Below, one piece after another: positions 63,094-64,000 of a stretch of 64,000 nt of DNA. The notes under the pieces were generated by a model. The model did not search any database and had not been told where the DNA came from. It worked only from the letters and a program-made list of their open reading frames with translations. Numbering within the stretch: the stretch's first letter is position 1; every line of letters begins with the position of its first letter. Origin of the DNA: an uncultured Arachnia sp. (GTDB taxonomy: Bacteria; Actinomycetota; Actinomycetes; Propionibacteriales; Propionibacteriaceae); contig CANLSH010000017.1 in assembly GCA_947493705.1 (NCBI GenBank), positions 1 to 64,000 on the forward strand, read 5' to 3'. Both the position numbers and the translations under genes were made by a program.

Positions 63094-64000
63094 CGTGTTT
63101 CTCCTGCCAATCGGTTCAGTGAATTTATCGGAACATGTACGAGGTGTTCCCTGTTGCGTCGTTCATAGATGACTTCGTAGACGGCCTTGTCCGCCTCAAA
63201 GGCCGCCAGCAGTGCCTGTTCATCCGGATTGGGCCTGCCGTATCCGTCGAGAAATGCAGTGCGGCACTGCGTCAACCACTGCCGGGATGCGTCGCCTGCC
63301 GCAGCTGCGTAGTCGAAGGAGCGCAGCATCCCGGCCACGTCCCGCCAGCGTGAGTCGGGTTCGCGCCTCTCGGCGAGTGTCTTCAGAGGTTCCCCCTCGA
63401 AGTCAACATAGCGCCACTCACCCTGGGACAGGAGGACTTGGCCCAGATGACAGTCTCCGTGGACGCGTTGGGTGTCCAACGAATCGGGCAGCGCACGCCA
63501 GGTGCTCCGGATCGCATCGCGATACTCCAGAATCTCGGGTGCCTCTTCAGCCGCCTTTTCAAACCTGCGGCTGAACGTGGCACTCAGTGATGCCCCATCG
63601 CTCGAGTTCGTCGGTAGCCGACGAGCAAGAGTCTTGTGGACCTGGGCCAGGGTGGCTCCGAGATCGTGCGCCTGAGTGGTGAACGCTGCGTCACCGCGGG
63701 CATGCTCCGTCGCCAGGTCAAAGCCGTCCGTCGGATCCTGGAGCGCCTCGGTGAAGATGGCGAGGTCGGTGTTTCCCGTGCGCCATGCCCCATAGATTTC
63801 AGCGACCGCCCCGGTCCCCGCCAGCGCTGCATGAAGTTCAACGTCCACGTTGGGGCCGTCCTCGAGCCGTCGGAACACCTTGCACATCAGCGCATCACCG
63901 AAGAACAACGAGGTGTTGGACTGCTCACCCTTGAAGCGTCGTCCCGACAGATTCTGGGGAATGTCGCCCCACCGCTGGAAGCCGGGTGCTTCCGCGGCCA
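63090..64000 (-). CDS. mak: Maltokinase (Mak/Pep2), N-terminus outside window
   Basis: ATP-dependent kinase forming maltose-1-phosphate, the donor for GlgE. The frame is open to the window edge; 302 C-terminal residues are visible of about 450. SNTSLFFGDALMCKVFRRLEDGP is the nucleotide-binding region, HGDCHLGQVL the catalytic loop and VDFEGEP the metal loop. Its end overlaps glgB (ATGA). It may be a stand-alone kinase or the C-terminal part of a trehalose synthase-maltokinase fusion; the missing upstream part decides. Confidence 0.9.
   Translation of the reverse strand, partial: AAEAPGFQRWGDIPQNLSGRRFKGEQSNTSLFFGDALMCKVFRRLEDGPNVDVELHAALAGTGAVAEIYGAWRTGNTDLAIFTEALQDPTDGFDLATEHARGDAAFTTQAHDLGATLAQVHKTLARRLPTNSSDGASLSATFSRRFEKAAEEAPEILEYRDAIRSTWRALPDSLDTQRVHGDCHLGQVLLSQGEWRYVDFEGEPLKTLAERREPDSRWRDVAGMLRSFDYAAAAGDASRQWLTQCRTAFLDGYGRPNPDEQALLAAFEADKAVYEVIYERRNREHLVHVPINSLNRLAGETR

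Overview
The window is high-GC actinobacterial chromosome, almost entirely protein coding. Gene order closely follows blocks I know from Mycobacterium and other Actinobacteria: aroA/rsgA/SRAP/sigR-rsrA/bL37/pdtaS/whiB1; lysA-hom-thrB/rho/rpmE/prfA/prmC/tsaC/wecA/atp operon/DUF2550/cobalamin adenosyltransferase; nucS/mce/ybbN/glgB. WhiB1, RsrA, mycobacterial-type Kgd, NucS and GlgE-pathway maltokinase all fit. A methylmalonyl-CoA epimerase resembling the Propionibacterium enzyme hints at Propionibacteriaceae, but the genus cannot be fixed from sequence reading alone.

1-2.75 kb is the mobile part: the end of an IS256-type transposase cut by the window edge, an initiator tRNA-Met gene with promoter and hairpin terminator, and a complete DD35E insertion sequence with 26-27 bp terminal inverted repeats. 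2.9-12.7 kb carries a semialdehyde dehydrogenase, a FUSC membrane protein, a five-gene peptide-type ABC importer, a D-3-phosphoglycerate dehydrogenase of the E. coli type, and a HisN-type phosphatase.

12.7-24.2 kb holds a minus-strand doxX-aroA-rsgA-hisN cluster, an SRAP protein, the SigR/RsrA thiol-stress pair with a recognisable SigR-type promoter, a 24-residue ribosomal protein bL37 gene, the PdtaS sensor kinase, and a cassette of two GT-B glycosyltransferases flanking a two-gene ABC-2 exporter. The cassette sits between pdtaS and whiB1, and one of its glycosyltransferases lies directly downstream of whiB1. 24.2-30.8 kb has galactokinase, the 2-oxoglutarate metabolism enzyme Kgd, a GT87-type membrane glycosyltransferase and tRNA-Arg(CCG).

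30.8-51.3 kb is the conserved core: lysine/threonine synthesis, an ATP-dependent DNA ligase, Rho with a long leader, L31, RF1 and its methyltransferase, TsaC, a WecA-like transferase and the full atpBEFHAGDC operon. 51.3-64 kb carries cobalamin adenosyltransferase, a cyclophilin lipoprotein, an alpha/beta hydrolase, NucS, an AI-2E permease, a DivIVA-like coiled-coil protein, methylmalonyl-CoA epimerase, phosphoglucomutase, a YbbN-like protein, a 40-residue membrane peptide, a GNAT-NUDIX fusion, glgB and maltokinase, the last cut by the window edge.

No gene-free stretch exceeds 300 bases. The larger gaps (1165-1294, 2744-2909, 5592-5780, 23570-23779, 36644-36870, 50758-50860) are described in features or findings where they hold something; I see nothing convincing in 5592-5780. 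No CRISPR array, prophage, rRNA or recognisable defence system was seen.
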